Source: Bdellovibrionales bacterium RIFOXYD12_FULL_39_22 (GTDB lineage: Bacteria > Bdellovibrionota > Bacteriovoracia > Bacteriovoracales > Bacteriovoracaceae). Taken from it: DNA of 64,000 nucleotides. Both the position numbers and the translations under genes were made by a program. The DNA lies in assembly GCA_001770205.1 (NCBI GenBank), contig MEQL01000038.1, positions 41,314 through 105,313 on the forward strand, in the 5' to 3' direction. Of the stretch, positions 35,901 to 43,439 are shown piece by piece. The notes beneath the pieces are model-generated. The model worked only from the letters and a program-made list of their open reading frames with translations, was not told where the DNA came from and did not search any database. Each line of letters starts with the position of its first letter. Position 1 is the first letter of the stretch.

Positions 35901-38266
35901 TTATTGTTGTGCTAAAAGATCAATTTGAAAATCCTATTAAATTTTATGATCGCCCAACTTTTCATGCAACAGACGGTGGCGCAGATAATATTTATGGTGC
36001 TTGTTCTGTAACAGACGCTTTGGGTGCGGCTAGCTGTAGTTTGGCCTCTCAAACAGTAGAAGCAAAAACGTTGACGTTAGAAGATACGGATCCTGATCTT
36101 GATAGTGTCTCGCCTGTTAATTTTGTAGTTGGCCCGGCAGTGCTGGCCAACTCTTCCATGAGTGCCCTTGATGCTAATTTTGTCGCCGATAATGCAGACG
36201 CTGGCCTTATAAATATTGTATTAAAGGATATAAAAAATCGTGTCATTGTAGGAACAACTCCTTCTATTTCCGTTTCAGGTAGTAACAATGTGGTTGCGTG
36301 TAATGCTACAGATGCTAGTGGAGTGGCCCAATGTACAATTAAATCCACTAAGGCAGAGGCAAAAACAGTGGCCTTGATCTCACCGGCCTTGGCAGTGGCC
36401 CCAGTGCTGTTAACTGCACAACCCGGGGCAGCTGTTGCTGTAAACTCTAATATTACAGGCCCAGGAGGATATACTGCCGCAGATGGAGTGGCGGTTGCGG
36501 CCATTACTATTACTTTGACCGATATTAATGGTAATTTGATTTCAGGAGTAACTCCCGATTTCAGCGTCTCAGGTGCAAGTTATACTAAAGTTGCTTGTGG
36601 GCCCACAAATGCTAGCGGGGTGGCAAGTTGTGGCCTAAAATCAACCGTGGCAGAGATTAAAACAGTGACTTTGATTTCTCCTAATTTGGGTAATACTGCA
36701 CTTGTTAGTTTCTCTATTAATGTGCTAACGCTAGGAACACTTGATTTGCATCATATCTACGGCAATCGCTTTACGGCAGATGTTGCTTGCAGTGATGATC
36801 AAAATGGCGATGGGATTGTTAGACTCTATTACTGTAATGAGGCAGTAAGTGGAGTAAATTGTGACCCACAACTGGGAACATATTTTAGCTTGGCCAGAGT
36901 GGCCGGACAAAATGTGTGTACGGGAACAGTAACCGGCCTTACTAATCCAGGAAATCATTTCAATGTGAAAGCAGTGGCCATTGACCCAGATGGTATAAGT
37001 GGATCGCCAGTAATTGGCGAGGTGACACTACCAGTGGGTAAGCAGATTTTTCGCTCGGTAAGTGCTAGCTCTGCCGCCAAGGTAACAGGGTCAGTCGATA
37101 ACGAATTAGTGGTAACTGCCGCCACCTCTCAGGCAAGTTTTGAGCTGTTACCGTATGGAGAGGTTACAGTTGGGGATGCATTAGTTATCAATGGATCAAC
37201 CATCCTTTTTATTCATGGAATTATTAGTGACACTCTCTTTACAGTAAAGAATGCAAATGGAGATGCTCCGGCCAGCAATATTTCTAGTACGGCGACCTGG
37301 ACAATTTATCGGCCTTATGCTTCCTTGGCCGATGCTGCTACAATGACAGAAAATACCAATATCGGAATGGGGGATTTTGATGATTTTGATAGCAGCAAAA
37401 ATTTAGTCACGGCCGATGTTATTTGGAATATTGTCTGCGTAGACGATAATGTTGCGGATAATTCTCAACCACAATTTATTGGTTGGATTACAGAAGGGGG
37501 AAATTATATAAATATTTTTACCCCAACGAGTGCAGCACAAACAAAACAGAGTGCAAGACATGTCGGTAAATATGCAAGCAATCGCTACATAATAAATTCT
37601 GGCAACGGGGAAGCGGCCTTGCATTTGGATGTGGATTATGTACGAGTTTTAGGATTGCAAATTTTTACCAACATTGATGGTGCGGATGGAATAAAATACA
37701 CCGGGGAAGGAGAGTTGCAGGTTGAGAAAAATATAATTGCGTCGGCCGCCACAACTGATCGCGGTAATGGTATCGATCTATCCGAAGTGAAAGCACGAGC
37801 GGTTGTTAAAATTTGGAATAATGCTATTTATGCTTGGGAGCAGGGAATCTTTCTAGACAATAGTATCAATCAGTATTGGCCATTATTGGCAGCGGTTTAC
37901 AATAATAGTGTGGTAGATGCTGCCTCAAACGGTATTTTTCTAAAGGGTGCTAGTGCAAATAATTTATTTTATCTAAAAAATAATTTAGTGCAAAAAACGA
38001 CTCTTTCCGATTATGTCCTCGCCAATATAACTAGCAGTACCGCAAATCTATCAGAAGATGGAAGCTCTCCTAATGCAACTCAAAAAAATAAAGTAATAGA
38101 TTTTACCGCTTACGTTGTTGATAGTGACTACACTAACGATGATTTACATACTAACGATAGTGATGTTAGCGGAGGAACAACTCTCTCGGGTGATACCGTG
38201 TTACCAATAAGCGATGATATAGATGGAGCGGCCCGCTCCGTATGGGATATTGGAGCCGACGAGTAA
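29990..38266 (+). CDS. Giant Ig-like-repeat lipoprotein, candidate adhesin
   Basis: A 2758-residue lipoprotein: signal MKITLFLIMALISVGC with Cys16. An N-terminal module (about residues 30-130) contains YYCNDTLDDSCDP. Three filamin-like or Ig-like domains follow to about 460 (two open HHFAVSGFP and HHFDVIGVP). Eighteen Ig-like repeats of about 99 residues lie at roughly 464-2245. Each repeat opens like SSIVGSGPVVADG, has ITLKDANNNPVAG-type strands, and carries a Cys pair spaced by ten residues (eleven in one repeat), as in YGACSVTDALGAASC. The first module recurs after the stack (RLYYCNEAVSGVNCDP). The last 280 residues look like a right-handed beta-helix ending SVWDIGADE, as in choice-of-anchor Q proteins. 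The overall shape is a long surface stalk with a helix tip. Binding partner unknown. Confidence 0.88.
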   Translation: MKITLFLIMALISVGCKYEMKMVNRISVESILISGVGQSQFSVTTKFEGDSDRNAKAILYYCNDTLDDSCDPVTHPSARMLTLTRGEGNFKGSVSGLRDPSFAAGDTVNAAVVTSDPAFVEKGAVMRASFVLLNKSTRLQFSLVNPPINSVAGQVMPMFKVEIYDKDGNLAKAATNEVSIAFAPLKDPSQGTAKLTGTLKVKAVEGVATFSNVSIDKAFAGYAFRASSPDLIYGESGFFNITEDSLHHFAVSGFPAVITAGVSSSIVVTAVDQNNNVVKGYAGTIRFLSDDTQITSPADFTFNPLVDNGSKIFSNVALKTAGTKYISVVEIVGGISTNKTGAQVGIIVNHENIAHHFDVIGVPNSVEAGTWQSVTVTARDQYGNKIINYTGTIKFTSNNALNTVPGNYTFNLLDGGDRIFENQLMFKVVSAVSYIRAEVLGSPTIYGVQGAIVVTPAGPSALTSTISGPLGNVVANGVSSAAIEITLLDFNNNAVAGITPTFHATDTGTTNVYSACSLSNAQGKSFCTLKSTKAESKSLAIDTPISKSGAVPVNFVAGPANAATSSISGTSNIQANGTDKSDITILLKDAFGNPTAGYLPTFSATNSGNTNVYTVCSSSNVLGVSNCQLSSQVAEVKTLSITAPVSKIGGTVTFIAGEPDPANCQIVAAPVSVVADGASVATVTITIKDVNNLPINGLVPTFSATDSGATNVYGICSITNLSGISTCTLKSRKAENKTLKIEGGINKLGGMILFIAGAVDASQSTIVGSGPVVANYVDTSTISIYLRDQFANPVSGAIPTFSATDSGATNFYAACTLSTALGLSTCTMKSKKAENKQLSILTPVEKLDGVVTFIAGVADAGNSTIVGSGPVAADGASTSTITINLADIYGNKVSGTAPLFSATNSGNKNSYGACLVSNAAGISSCTLASSYAEIKTLYITDPVVVTGGQVTFSNTSPASTYSTIVGSGPVVANGVAYSTITITIKDGNDNPVDGILPNFVATDSAAANAYTACSVTNASGISNCELRSTKAEVKTLSITAPIIKIGGSVSFNPGPVDAGKSSIVGTGPILADGNAQSSITIVLKDANNNPISSISPNFSATNSGGGNTYVACSLGNQNGESFCGLKSTYAEVKTLAITSPVPKADGAVTFISASISVANSLIVGTTNILADGNAYSAIAIVLRDSNSNPVVGITPQFSATNTDAKNVYSLCTVTSAQGESSCELRSTKAESKVLSITSPISKVGGGVLFLAGAPVAAKSSINGTTNKIANGTDTSAITITLKDINENPVAGITPAFTATNTGGGNIIDACSITNAMGVAVCGLKSTVAETKQLALSFPFELAGNQVAFLSGTVSTVLSSIVASGGPVVADGNAASTITIILKDTSNNPIVGTVPTFSATGSNNSYGACTPTDANGISSCELKSIKAENKTVAITSPAAVAGNSISFIAGAAAGANSTIVGSGPVVADGVAASTITIYIRDANNNPIAAVTPVYSASGLGNIVGGCNATDGTGKANCQLRSTVIGSKVLSITHPVAKTDGSVLFTQGAVVAANSSISVSGGSVVANGVAQATATIVLKDASNNPVAGLTPIFSASGSNNVYVGCPASDASGVSVCYFSSTKAETKTVQLNGPVSVAGNSVIFQAGAADVTKSSIASQEAIVLADGASIAHIKITIKDANSNPLVGVTPSFLATDGGSDNDYGLLCSATNASGESDCTLASRFAENKLLSITAPVVKANGGSVLFISGNADVAKSSIVSVEPSVTADGIAAATIQIILKDANDNALVGVQPQFEATNTGNYNVKTACSLTNSLGLSTCTLTSLYAEVKVLSVTTPIFFNGGSVTFESAGAVAANSSIVGSLSGLVVADNVQTSTVTITLKDIVGSAVAGVVPQITVTGIDNTVENCSGATNASGVATCLLRSTKAETKTLKITWPVSKTGGSVIFIAGAASVAKSSISGSTPVAADGIATSQVIVVLKDQFENPIKFYDRPTFHATDGGADNIYGACSVTDALGAASCSLASQTVEAKTLTLEDTDPDLDSVSPVNFVVGPAVLANSSMSALDANFVADNADAGLINIVLKDIKNRVIVGTTPSISVSGSNNVVACNATDASGVAQCTIKSTKAEAKTVALISPALAVAPVLLTAQPGAAVAVNSNITGPGGYTAADGVAVAAITITLTDINGNLISGVTPDFSVSGASYTKVACGPTNASGVASCGLKSTVAEIKTVTLISPNLGNTALVSFSINVLTLGTLDLHHIYGNRFTADVACSDDQNGDGIVRLYYCNEAVSGVNCDPQLGTYFSLARVAGQNVCTGTVTGLTNPGNHFNVKAVAIDPDGISGSPVIGEVTLPVGKQIFRSVSASSAAKVTGSVDNELVVTAATSQASFELLPYGEVTVGDALVINGSTILFIHGIISDTLFTVKNANGDAPASNISSTATWTIYRPYASLADAATMTENTNIGMGDFDDFDSSKNLVTADVIWNIVCVDDNVADNSQPQFIGWITEGGNYINIFTPTSAAQTKQSARHVGKYASNRYIINSGNGEAALHLDVDYVRVLGLQIFTNIDGADGIKYTGEGELQVEKNIIASAATTDRGNGIDLSEVKARAVVKIWNNAIYAWEQGIFLDNSINQYWPLLAAVYNNSVVDAASNGIFLKGASANNLFYLKNNLVQKTTLSDYVLANITSSTANLSEDGSSPNATQKNKVIDFTAYVVDSDYTNDDLHTNDSDVSGGTTLSGDTVLPISDDIDGAARSVWDIGADE

Positions 38267-38288
38267 TAAAGAAAGCAAGGTAACAAAA

Positions 38289-38313
38289 GGGAGGGGAATT
38301 TTTTCCCTTCCCC
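38289..38313 (+). terminator. Candidate terminator after the giant lipoprotein gene
   Basis: A G-rich arm (GGGAGGGGAA) faces a pyrimidine arm (TTCCCTTCCCC) across a short T-rich loop, 22 bases past the stop codon. Pairing is good but imperfect, and no T-run follows the stem. Confidence 0.4.
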
Positions 38314-38404
38314 ACAGGGCGGCCAAAATAAATTTTAGAAGTGATGCAAGTTGTCCGATGGAAGCTGGAGTAGAGAAGTCTCTGCTTTTAACTATGAGGG
38401 GCAT

Positions 38405-38863
38405 ATGACGGATAAACTTTTAGATTTCAGTAAGAAAAGGGATGAAATAATTGAGAAAAAACGTCGGAGTTTCGAGCGCATTTTTTTTGATAGTGTGATG
38501 GGAACTTATTCAGTGCTTGATCAAAATAGTTCAATTTACCCCATAGAAATGGTGGATATATCGTATGATGGTTGTCTTTTTCAAGTTCCTTGGAATGTGA
38601 AAAGGGATCATAAACTACCAATAGATACAGAGCTTAACTTGCGGATCTATTTTACAAAGCATTCTTATATTCCCATTGTAGTTGCCCCTAAATATGCTCG
38701 AGAGAGTGTAGGGGCGGATGGACAAACCTATATGCAGTATGGGTGTGAGTTTGATAAATCATATCCGACATTTGATGCTCTTCGAAGTTTTATAGATTTT
38801 ATGTATAAGTTTGCAGAATTTTCCGTAGTCGATCATGGTGATAGCAAAGTATATTTTCTATAA
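38405..38863 (+). CDS. PilZ-like domain protein
   Basis: A 152-residue cytoplasmic protein. After a charged N-terminal helix (residues 1-30) it has a beta-barrel-like domain. VDISYDGCLFQVP resembles the D/NxSxxG strand of PilZ domains, and CEFDKSYPTFDALRSFIDFM resembles their C-terminal strand-helix. An RxxxR c-di-GMP contact is not obvious at the expected site, although KKRRSFERIFF near residue 20 could supply it. A role in c-di-GMP response is plausible but uncertain. I chose the ATG at 38405 (GAGGGG close upstream) over the frame start at 38351. The next gene starts 31 bases on. Confidence 0.65.
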   Translation: MTDKLLDFSKKRDEIIEKKRRSFERIFFDSVMGTYSVLDQNSSIYPIEMVDISYDGCLFQVPWNVKRDHKLPIDTELNLRIYFTKHSYIPIVVAPKYARESVGADGQTYMQYGCEFDKSYPTFDALRSFIDFMYKFAEFSVVDHGDSKVYFL

Positions 38864-38893
38864 AAAACTAAGCGATCAGGGTATACTTTTTCA

Positions 38894-39772
38894 ATGTCAC
38901 CAACTTTTGAAAAAAAATTTAGCAAAACTGCCATCTTGTTTTTTTTGGTTTTAATTTTACAAGCTTGTGCTAATGGCCAATCCAATAGAGTTAAAGTAAT
39001 AGAAGAGAGAGATAACTTTGGAGTGGCAAAGACCGCAGATTATGGCATGCAACGACGAAATTTATCAGAGTATTTCGCTGGCGTAGGAATTATCAAATAT
39101 TTTCTTCCCGACATCCCGCAGTGGGCCAACTATTCTCAGACGGCCGTCTGTCGTCGCAACTACTCACTTCGTTATTTTAATTATAAAAGTTTGCGTGAAA
39201 GTTTTTCTTTAAGTTATGAGCAGGCGGTACAATTTCAATACATGTTTAATAAGAACTATGAACAGCAAAAGCGTGATTATGGAGCAGATTATCTTCTTTT
39301 TTCCAATGAGGAAAATCTTTTTTTTAGAGTTTCTGATATGGTTCAAGGGAACATTAAGGAGTTTCACCGGCCAGAGTTTAAAAGGGTGCATGTTGTTTGG
39401 ATAGACCCTTTTATAACTAAAAGCGAGGATATAAAAAAATTAAAAAAGCTGATGGATAATTCAACGATGGATTTAGGCCACCCAGTATTTGTTTCTCTTT
39501 GTCTTGGCCACTTTGATTTTAGTAAATTTTTTAAAGATAATGATTTGGAAGAGAGAAATATCAGAGCAATTCCCTATGAGATGTTTTCTATTTATGACGA
39601 GGCCAGTGTTGAAGCGCCTGGACAGCTTTTGAATATTGAAGAGATTCTTTCTCCTTCGAGCGGAGAGCTAGTGCAGGAGGAGGCCTTGCGGCCAGAGATT
39701 CATCTGTTTTTGCCTAGCGGTTATAACAAACCAGTTGAATTTAGAGGTAAATTCATAATACATTATTTCTAG
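38894..39772 (+). CDS. Lipoprotein of unknown function
   Basis: A 292-residue protein whose signal (TAILFFLVLILQAC, Cys25) fits lipoprotein processing. The preceding basic segment MSPTFEKKFSK is long but acceptable. The mature domain is aromatic-rich and mixed alpha/beta (RRNYSLRYFNYKSLRESF, then VHVVWIDPFITKSEDI). I recognise no family. The ribosome site is weak: AGGG 13 bases before the ATG. It may share a transcript with the PilZ-like gene just upstream. Confidence 0.65.
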   Translation: MSPTFEKKFSKTAILFFLVLILQACANGQSNRVKVIEERDNFGVAKTADYGMQRRNLSEYFAGVGIIKYFLPDIPQWANYSQTAVCRRNYSLRYFNYKSLRESFSLSYEQAVQFQYMFNKNYEQQKRDYGADYLLFSNEENLFFRVSDMVQGNIKEFHRPEFKRVHVVWIDPFITKSEDIKKLKKLMDNSTMDLGHPVFVSLCLGHFDFSKFFKDNDLEERNIRAIPYEMFSIYDEASVEAPGQLLNIEEILSPSSGELVQEEALRPEIHLFLPSGYNKPVEFRGKFIIHYF

Positions 39773-39818
39773 AATTTTTTCTTTTTATCGGAGAGTCTTT
39801 AAAAAATAAGGAGTGTCT

Positions 39819-40358
39819 ATGTTTGGTGGAAAAGAGGTCAAAAAAAACGATTACAAAGAAGAGGCCAATAAGTTGTATGCGGAATTTAAAACAACTTTGG
39901 GAGATTTTGAAATCGAACTATATGCTAAAGAGTGTCCTGAGACAGTTTGGAATTTTGTCAATTTAGCAGAGGGCCGGCAAGAGACTAAGCGCAATGGGCC
40001 ATTTTATGATGGACTTATTTTTCACAGAGTAATTGAGGGATTTATGATCCAAGGAGGCTGTCCCGATGGAACAGGTATGGGCGGGCCAGGTTATCGCTTT
40101 CGAGATGAAATTGTGCCAATGTTGCGTCACAACGTAGAGGGTATTTTATCTATGGCCAATGCAGGGCCTGGTACCAACGGTTCACAGTTTTTTATTACCC
40201 TCGCTCCTACTCCACATTTGGATGGACGACATACAGTTTTTGGTAAAGTAGTAAAGGGAATGAACGTGGTTCACAAGATTGGGGTTACAAAAACTAACCC
40301 TCAAGATCGTCCGCTAACTAACGTCACGATCACCAACATTAAAATTAGACGAGAGTAG
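39819..40358 (+). CDS. Peptidyl-prolyl cis-trans isomerase, cyclophilin type
   Basis: A 179-residue cyclophilin that speeds proline isomerisation during protein folding. It carries the active-site segments [17 protein letters not shown] (catalytic Arg), [12 protein letters not shown] and [12 protein letters not shown]. No signal peptide is present, so it is cytoplasmic (PpiB-like). The ATG at 39819 has AAGGAG at ideal distance. A GTG two codons earlier is disfavoured. It stands alone between two lipoprotein genes. Confidence 0.95.
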   Translation: MFGGKEVKKNDYKEEANKLYAEFKTTLGDFEIELYAKECPETVWNFVNLAEGRQETKRNGPFYDGLIFHRVIEGFMIQGGCPDGTGMGGPGYRFRDEIVPMLRHNVEGILSMANAGPGTNGSQFFITLAPTPHLDGRHTVFGKVVKGMNVVHKIGVTKTNPQDRPLTNVTITNIKIRRE

Positions 40359-40466
40359 TGAACGGCCATTGAATAATTAATCTTATAGTGTATCATCTAC
40401 TAGTTCGATTATTTTCCCCCGCTGTTTGTAGCTGATTAATAATTTTTTTTTCAAAAGGATGTAAGA

Positions 40467-41270
40467 ATGAAATCTATTAGTTTGATCGCCCTGTTGTCGC
40501 TGCTTATGTTGTCATTGGCCGGATGTATGTCCGATGCCCAACTAAAAGAAAAAATGAAAAAGGCCTTGGTTTCTGATCCTGAGATCTTAACAGAAGCAAT
40601 TAAAGCAAATCCGGCAAAGATAATGATGGCAATTCAGTCGGCCGCACAAAATGCGCAGGCAGAGATGGCCAAGATGAGAGATGAAGAGGAGCGAAAGCAG
40701 GTGGAGGAATATTTTAATACTCCGCTTAAACCCAATATTCGAGATGATGAAGCTATTCGCGGAACAAAAGGCGCCCCAATTGTTTTAGTGGAATACTCCG
40801 ATTATCAATGTCCATATTGTTCAAAGGCCTTCACCTCTGTGGTAGTAGAAATGTTGAAAAAATATGAAGGGAAAATTCAATTCATCTATAAACATCTGCC
40901 TCTAAGCTTCCATGATAAGGCCAAAATTTCTTCTCAATACTATGAAGCTATTCGCTTACAAAGCGCAGAGAAGGCGTTTAAATTTCATGATGAGCTTTAT
41001 AACAATCAAGGGAAGTTGAGTTTAGGAGAGTCATTTTTGAAGAAGGCCGCCTCTTCGCTTGGCGTGGATATGGGCAAGCTGGCCAAAGATATTAATTCGA
41101 AAGAAGTTTTAGATAGAATTGAGCAAGATGAAAAAGAGGCCGCTGAGTTTGGCTTCCAAGGAACGCCCGGATTTATTTTAAATGGTATCCCAATAAAGGG
41201 AGCGTATCCGCTTTCTTATTTTGAGGATTTAATTACAAAGCTAAAAGAGAAAGGTAAAATATCGCTGTAA
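40467..41270 (+). CDS. DsbA-like thioredoxin-fold lipoprotein
   Basis: A 267-residue lipoprotein (signal MKSISLIALLSLLMLSLAGC, Cys20) with a helical linker (residues 22-95) and a DsbA-like thioredoxin domain. The active site is C115-P-Y-C118 in SDYQCPYCSK, and the cis-proline loop is FQGTPGFILNG. It probably acts as a periplasmic thiol-disulfide oxidoreductase anchored to a membrane. CPYC occurs in several DsbA relatives. Whether it oxidises or isomerises is not evident. AAGGAT precedes the ATG. Confidence 0.9.
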   Translation: MKSISLIALLSLLMLSLAGCMSDAQLKEKMKKALVSDPEILTEAIKANPAKIMMAIQSAAQNAQAEMAKMRDEEERKQVEEYFNTPLKPNIRDDEAIRGTKGAPIVLVEYSDYQCPYCSKAFTSVVVEMLKKYEGKIQFIYKHLPLSFHDKAKISSQYYEAIRLQSAEKAFKFHDELYNNQGKLSLGESFLKKAASSLGVDMGKLAKDINSKEVLDRIEQDEKEAAEFGFQGTPGFILNGIPIKGAYPLSYFEDLITKLKEKGKISL

Positions 41271-41272
41271 GG

Positions 41273-41301
41273 TTGACACCGATTCTCTTTAGGCCTAAGA
41301 G
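41273..41301 (+). promoter_or_regulatory. Candidate promoter for the 41308 gene
   Basis: TTGACA (perfect -35 box), a 17-base spacer, TAAGAG. Initiation would fall at about 41308, the first base of the start codon, implying a leaderless mRNA. If that is wrong, the AAGAG would instead be the ribosome site. Confidence 0.4.
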
Positions 41302-41307
41302 TTTTTT

Positions 41308-41808
41308 ATGGTAACTTCTTCTTATCCAGATTTTGGAAATAGACGGCCAAAGAGCAGCACTCTGCTTGATAATTTAAACAAGAAGAGTGCTGATTTATCC
41401 TTGGTCAAACAAGTTGCTTCTAAAGCAATTATCGGCCTATCACAGTCGGAATTGATTGATGCTTTTTGTAACGACTTAAAAGAACTTTTATCCTTCGATG
41501 ATATCTATCCAATGATAACCTTTCTTTTTGAAATTGAATCAGCGATAAATTCTTTAAGTGATCCGGCCTTTGATGTTTTAGATCCGGCCATAGAAGAGAT
41601 CCCGGATTTGTTAGAATTTTATCGTCACCTCTCTCCAATCCTTTTGCGCATTGTTTTGGAAGGAGAAAATATGGGGGGAGGATTAAAAGGTGATCAGCAG
41701 AGGGTTGGCCATATTTTAAATGGCTGGAAAGAGGCCTTGCGAGTTGCCATTGAAGAAGAGCTCTATGTCTGGAAAGAAAAACTATCCATTGGTATAAATC
41801 ACAACTGA
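41308..41808 (+). CDS. Hypothetical cytoplasmic protein
   Basis: A 166-residue, mostly helical protein with no signal or membrane segment and no family that I recognise. After a basic, Ser-rich start (residues 1-25) come amphipathic helices (LVKQVASKAIIGLSQ, then DDIYPMITFLFEIESAINSL) and an acidic/aromatic end. Its TGA stop shares its last base with the ATG of the next gene (TGATG), so the two are probably translationally coupled. It may be cytoplasmic support for the lipoprotein encoded downstream. Confidence 0.65.
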   Translation: MVTSSYPDFGNRRPKSSTLLDNLNKKSADLSLVKQVASKAIIGLSQSELIDAFCNDLKELLSFDDIYPMITFLFEIESAINSLSDPAFDVLDPAIEEIPDLLEFYRHLSPILLRIVLEGENMGGGLKGDQQRVGHILNGWKEALRVAIEEELYVWKEKLSIGINHN

Positions 41809-42644
41809 TGAATGTTAAGTTTAATTACTTGTCTATTTTTTTTCTTCCCTTGCTTTTTATTTTTTTATCTTGTGCTACGGCCTTACCTTTTGAAGAGGAT
41901 GATTTAGACGATGTAAAAAAAGTGGCGGTAATTATCTATACTGTTCCGGCCCAAATAATCTTTTTAACGGATGCAAGAAAAAATAGAGTAGGCGTAGAGG
42001 CATTTAGTTCTAAGTCAAAAAAAATCGCAGAAGGAAATGGAAAAAGAGCGGCCACGCTGGCCCATAAGGCATTTATCGAAGAGTTAAATAAACAAGGACT
42101 AAAGTTTGAAGTAATTTCTTTGGCAGAGATGGCCGCAAATAAAACGTTCATGTCACTTGACCATCGCCACAGCGTAGAGAGTGATGGACAGCGGAATAAA
42201 AATTTTGGCCGCCTTTGTGTTGGCCCAGAGGGATTTAATAGTTTTGGGCCGGAATATGATTGGCCAAGTGAGAGTGAATTTTTTGATAATGAAGAGGAAC
42301 GTAACTACATCAAGGCCTCTATTGCGGCCTTGAAGGTGGATGCAGCATTGCTAATAAACGATTATGGATATTCCTTTTCTTGTAGATCCTGTACCGATAT
42401 TCATGGAGAGATGACTGGTGCTGCCTCGACAGGCTCTGCTTTTTTGGCAACTATGGTAGATAAGGACGGTGATGCCATATTTAGTATTACCGATTGGTTT
42501 GATAAAACTGATGGAAAGGCGGCCATGGTTTCTAATATTGTTAATCCCCTCTCACATGATGCACTTTTTCGTGCCCACGGTGTCAAGATGGCCCAGGTTT
42601 GGGCCGCAGCATTAAATAAAAAAATAGAAAAGGCAAACAACTAG
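41808..42644 (+). CDS. Lipoprotein of unknown function
   Basis: A 278-residue protein with lipoprotein signal YLSIFFLPLLFIFLSC (Cys22). The mature part carries an acidic stretch (FEEDDLDDVKK), a strand VAVIIYTVPAQIIF, helix KRAATLAHKAFIEELNKQG, and a region with four cysteines including CRSCTDIHG. The fold looks like alternating strands and helices, as in small lipoproteins that bind or sense ligands, but I recognise no family. It is translationally coupled to the preceding gene. The flagellar promoter follows within 100 bases, so this operon probably ends here. Confidence 0.65.
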   Translation: MNVKFNYLSIFFLPLLFIFLSCATALPFEEDDLDDVKKVAVIIYTVPAQIIFLTDARKNRVGVEAFSSKSKKIAEGNGKRAATLAHKAFIEELNKQGLKFEVISLAEMAANKTFMSLDHRHSVESDGQRNKNFGRLCVGPEGFNSFGPEYDWPSESEFFDNEEERNYIKASIAALKVDAALLINDYGYSFSCRSCTDIHGEMTGAASTGSAFLATMVDKDGDAIFSITDWFDKTDGKAAMVSNIVNPLSHDALFRAHGVKMAQVWAAALNKKIEKANN

Positions 42645-42741
42645 TTGTCAGAAAAATGACAGAGCAAAATGCTACCATCTAGGCAAAAAGGGCCACTATT
42701 GAACAAAACAGGTAGAAATTTCCCGGCAATAGCAGGCGATC

Positions 42742-42770
42742 TTGATTCAAACTAACATTGAATGTATAAT
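42742..42770 (+). promoter_or_regulatory. Flagellar operon promoter (sigma-70 type)
   Basis: TTGATT, a 17-base spacer, then a perfect TATAAT, 71 bases before the fliL start. No sigma-28 or sigma-54 consensus is visible here, so the export and switch operon appears to be expressed by the housekeeping factor. Confidence 0.6.
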
Positions 42771-42841
42771 TTTTGACAGTGGGCCTGCAGTTAGGAAAAC
42801 GGTGGGCCAGGATAAGAAAAATTTTCCATGGATGGTACCAT

Positions 42842-43396
42842 ATGGCAGAAAAAGAGGCCGCTCCCAAAGCAGAAGATTTTAAAGAACCTAATAAAGCAAC
42901 TGTTCATGCAAATCCTATTTTAACTATTTTGCTTTTTTTAAACACAGGACTGATTGGGGCAGTTGGATATTTTCAATATACCATGCATCAAAAAGAGGCC
43001 GCAGAAACTTCCATTCAAGATATTGTGCGGGCAGAAATAAAAGAGGCAAAGGCGGCAGAAAATGAGGTCACTGGTGAAGCAAAAGAAGATGAAGGAAAGC
43101 TTTTTCCGCTAGAAGGATTCACTGCTAATTTGGCACAAGGAGATGGGCCTCGTCGTTATGTGCGCTTGGAGGCAGTGCTAAAATTTAGTCGTGATTCAAA
43201 TGAGGAAGAATTTAAGGCCAGAAAACCGCAGATACGCGATAGCATCATCAGTATTTTAAATTCTAAGCGGCCGGCAGATCTTTTAAAAGTTGAAGGAAAG
43301 CAATATTTAAAAGAGGAGATTAAGGCGGCGATAAATACCTTCTTAGTTGAGGGGAGTATTGTTGATATATATTATGTAGGTTTTCAGATCAATTAG
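42842..43396 (+). CDS. fliL: Flagellar basal body-associated protein FliL
   Basis: An inner-membrane protein around the flagellar stator. It has an N-terminal cytoplasmic tail (residues 1-24), one membrane helix (ILTILLFLNTGLIGAVGYF), an acidic linker, and a periplasmic stomatin-like domain (FTANLAQGDGPRRYVRLEAVLKF, then KPQIRDSIISILNSK). The start at 42842 (MAEKEAAPK) keeps the normal short tail. The longer frame from 42773 adds 23 basic residues without a ribosome site. It is the first gene of the flagellar operon, 44 bases before fliM. Confidence 0.9.
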   Translation: MAEKEAAPKAEDFKEPNKATVHANPILTILLFLNTGLIGAVGYFQYTMHQKEAAETSIQDIVRAEIKEAKAAENEVTGEAKEDEGKLFPLEGFTANLAQGDGPRRYVRLEAVLKFSRDSNEEEFKARKPQIRDSIISILNSKRPADLLKVEGKQYLKEEIKAAINTFLVEGSIVDIYYVGFQIN

Positions 43397-43439
43397 AGTA
43401 GACAGTCAGCAAGGACAGACTATCCCAGGAGGGGATTGT

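Noticed and set aside
30000..38266. Recombinational tandem duplication as a recent event in the giant gene
   Set aside because: Repeats share a protein pattern but differ widely in DNA. I saw no long identical stretches that would mark a recent duplication.
42646..42661. TGTCA / TGACA hairpin after the 41808 lipoprotein gene as a terminator
   Set aside because: The stem is only five bases and no T-run follows, too weak to list as a terminator.
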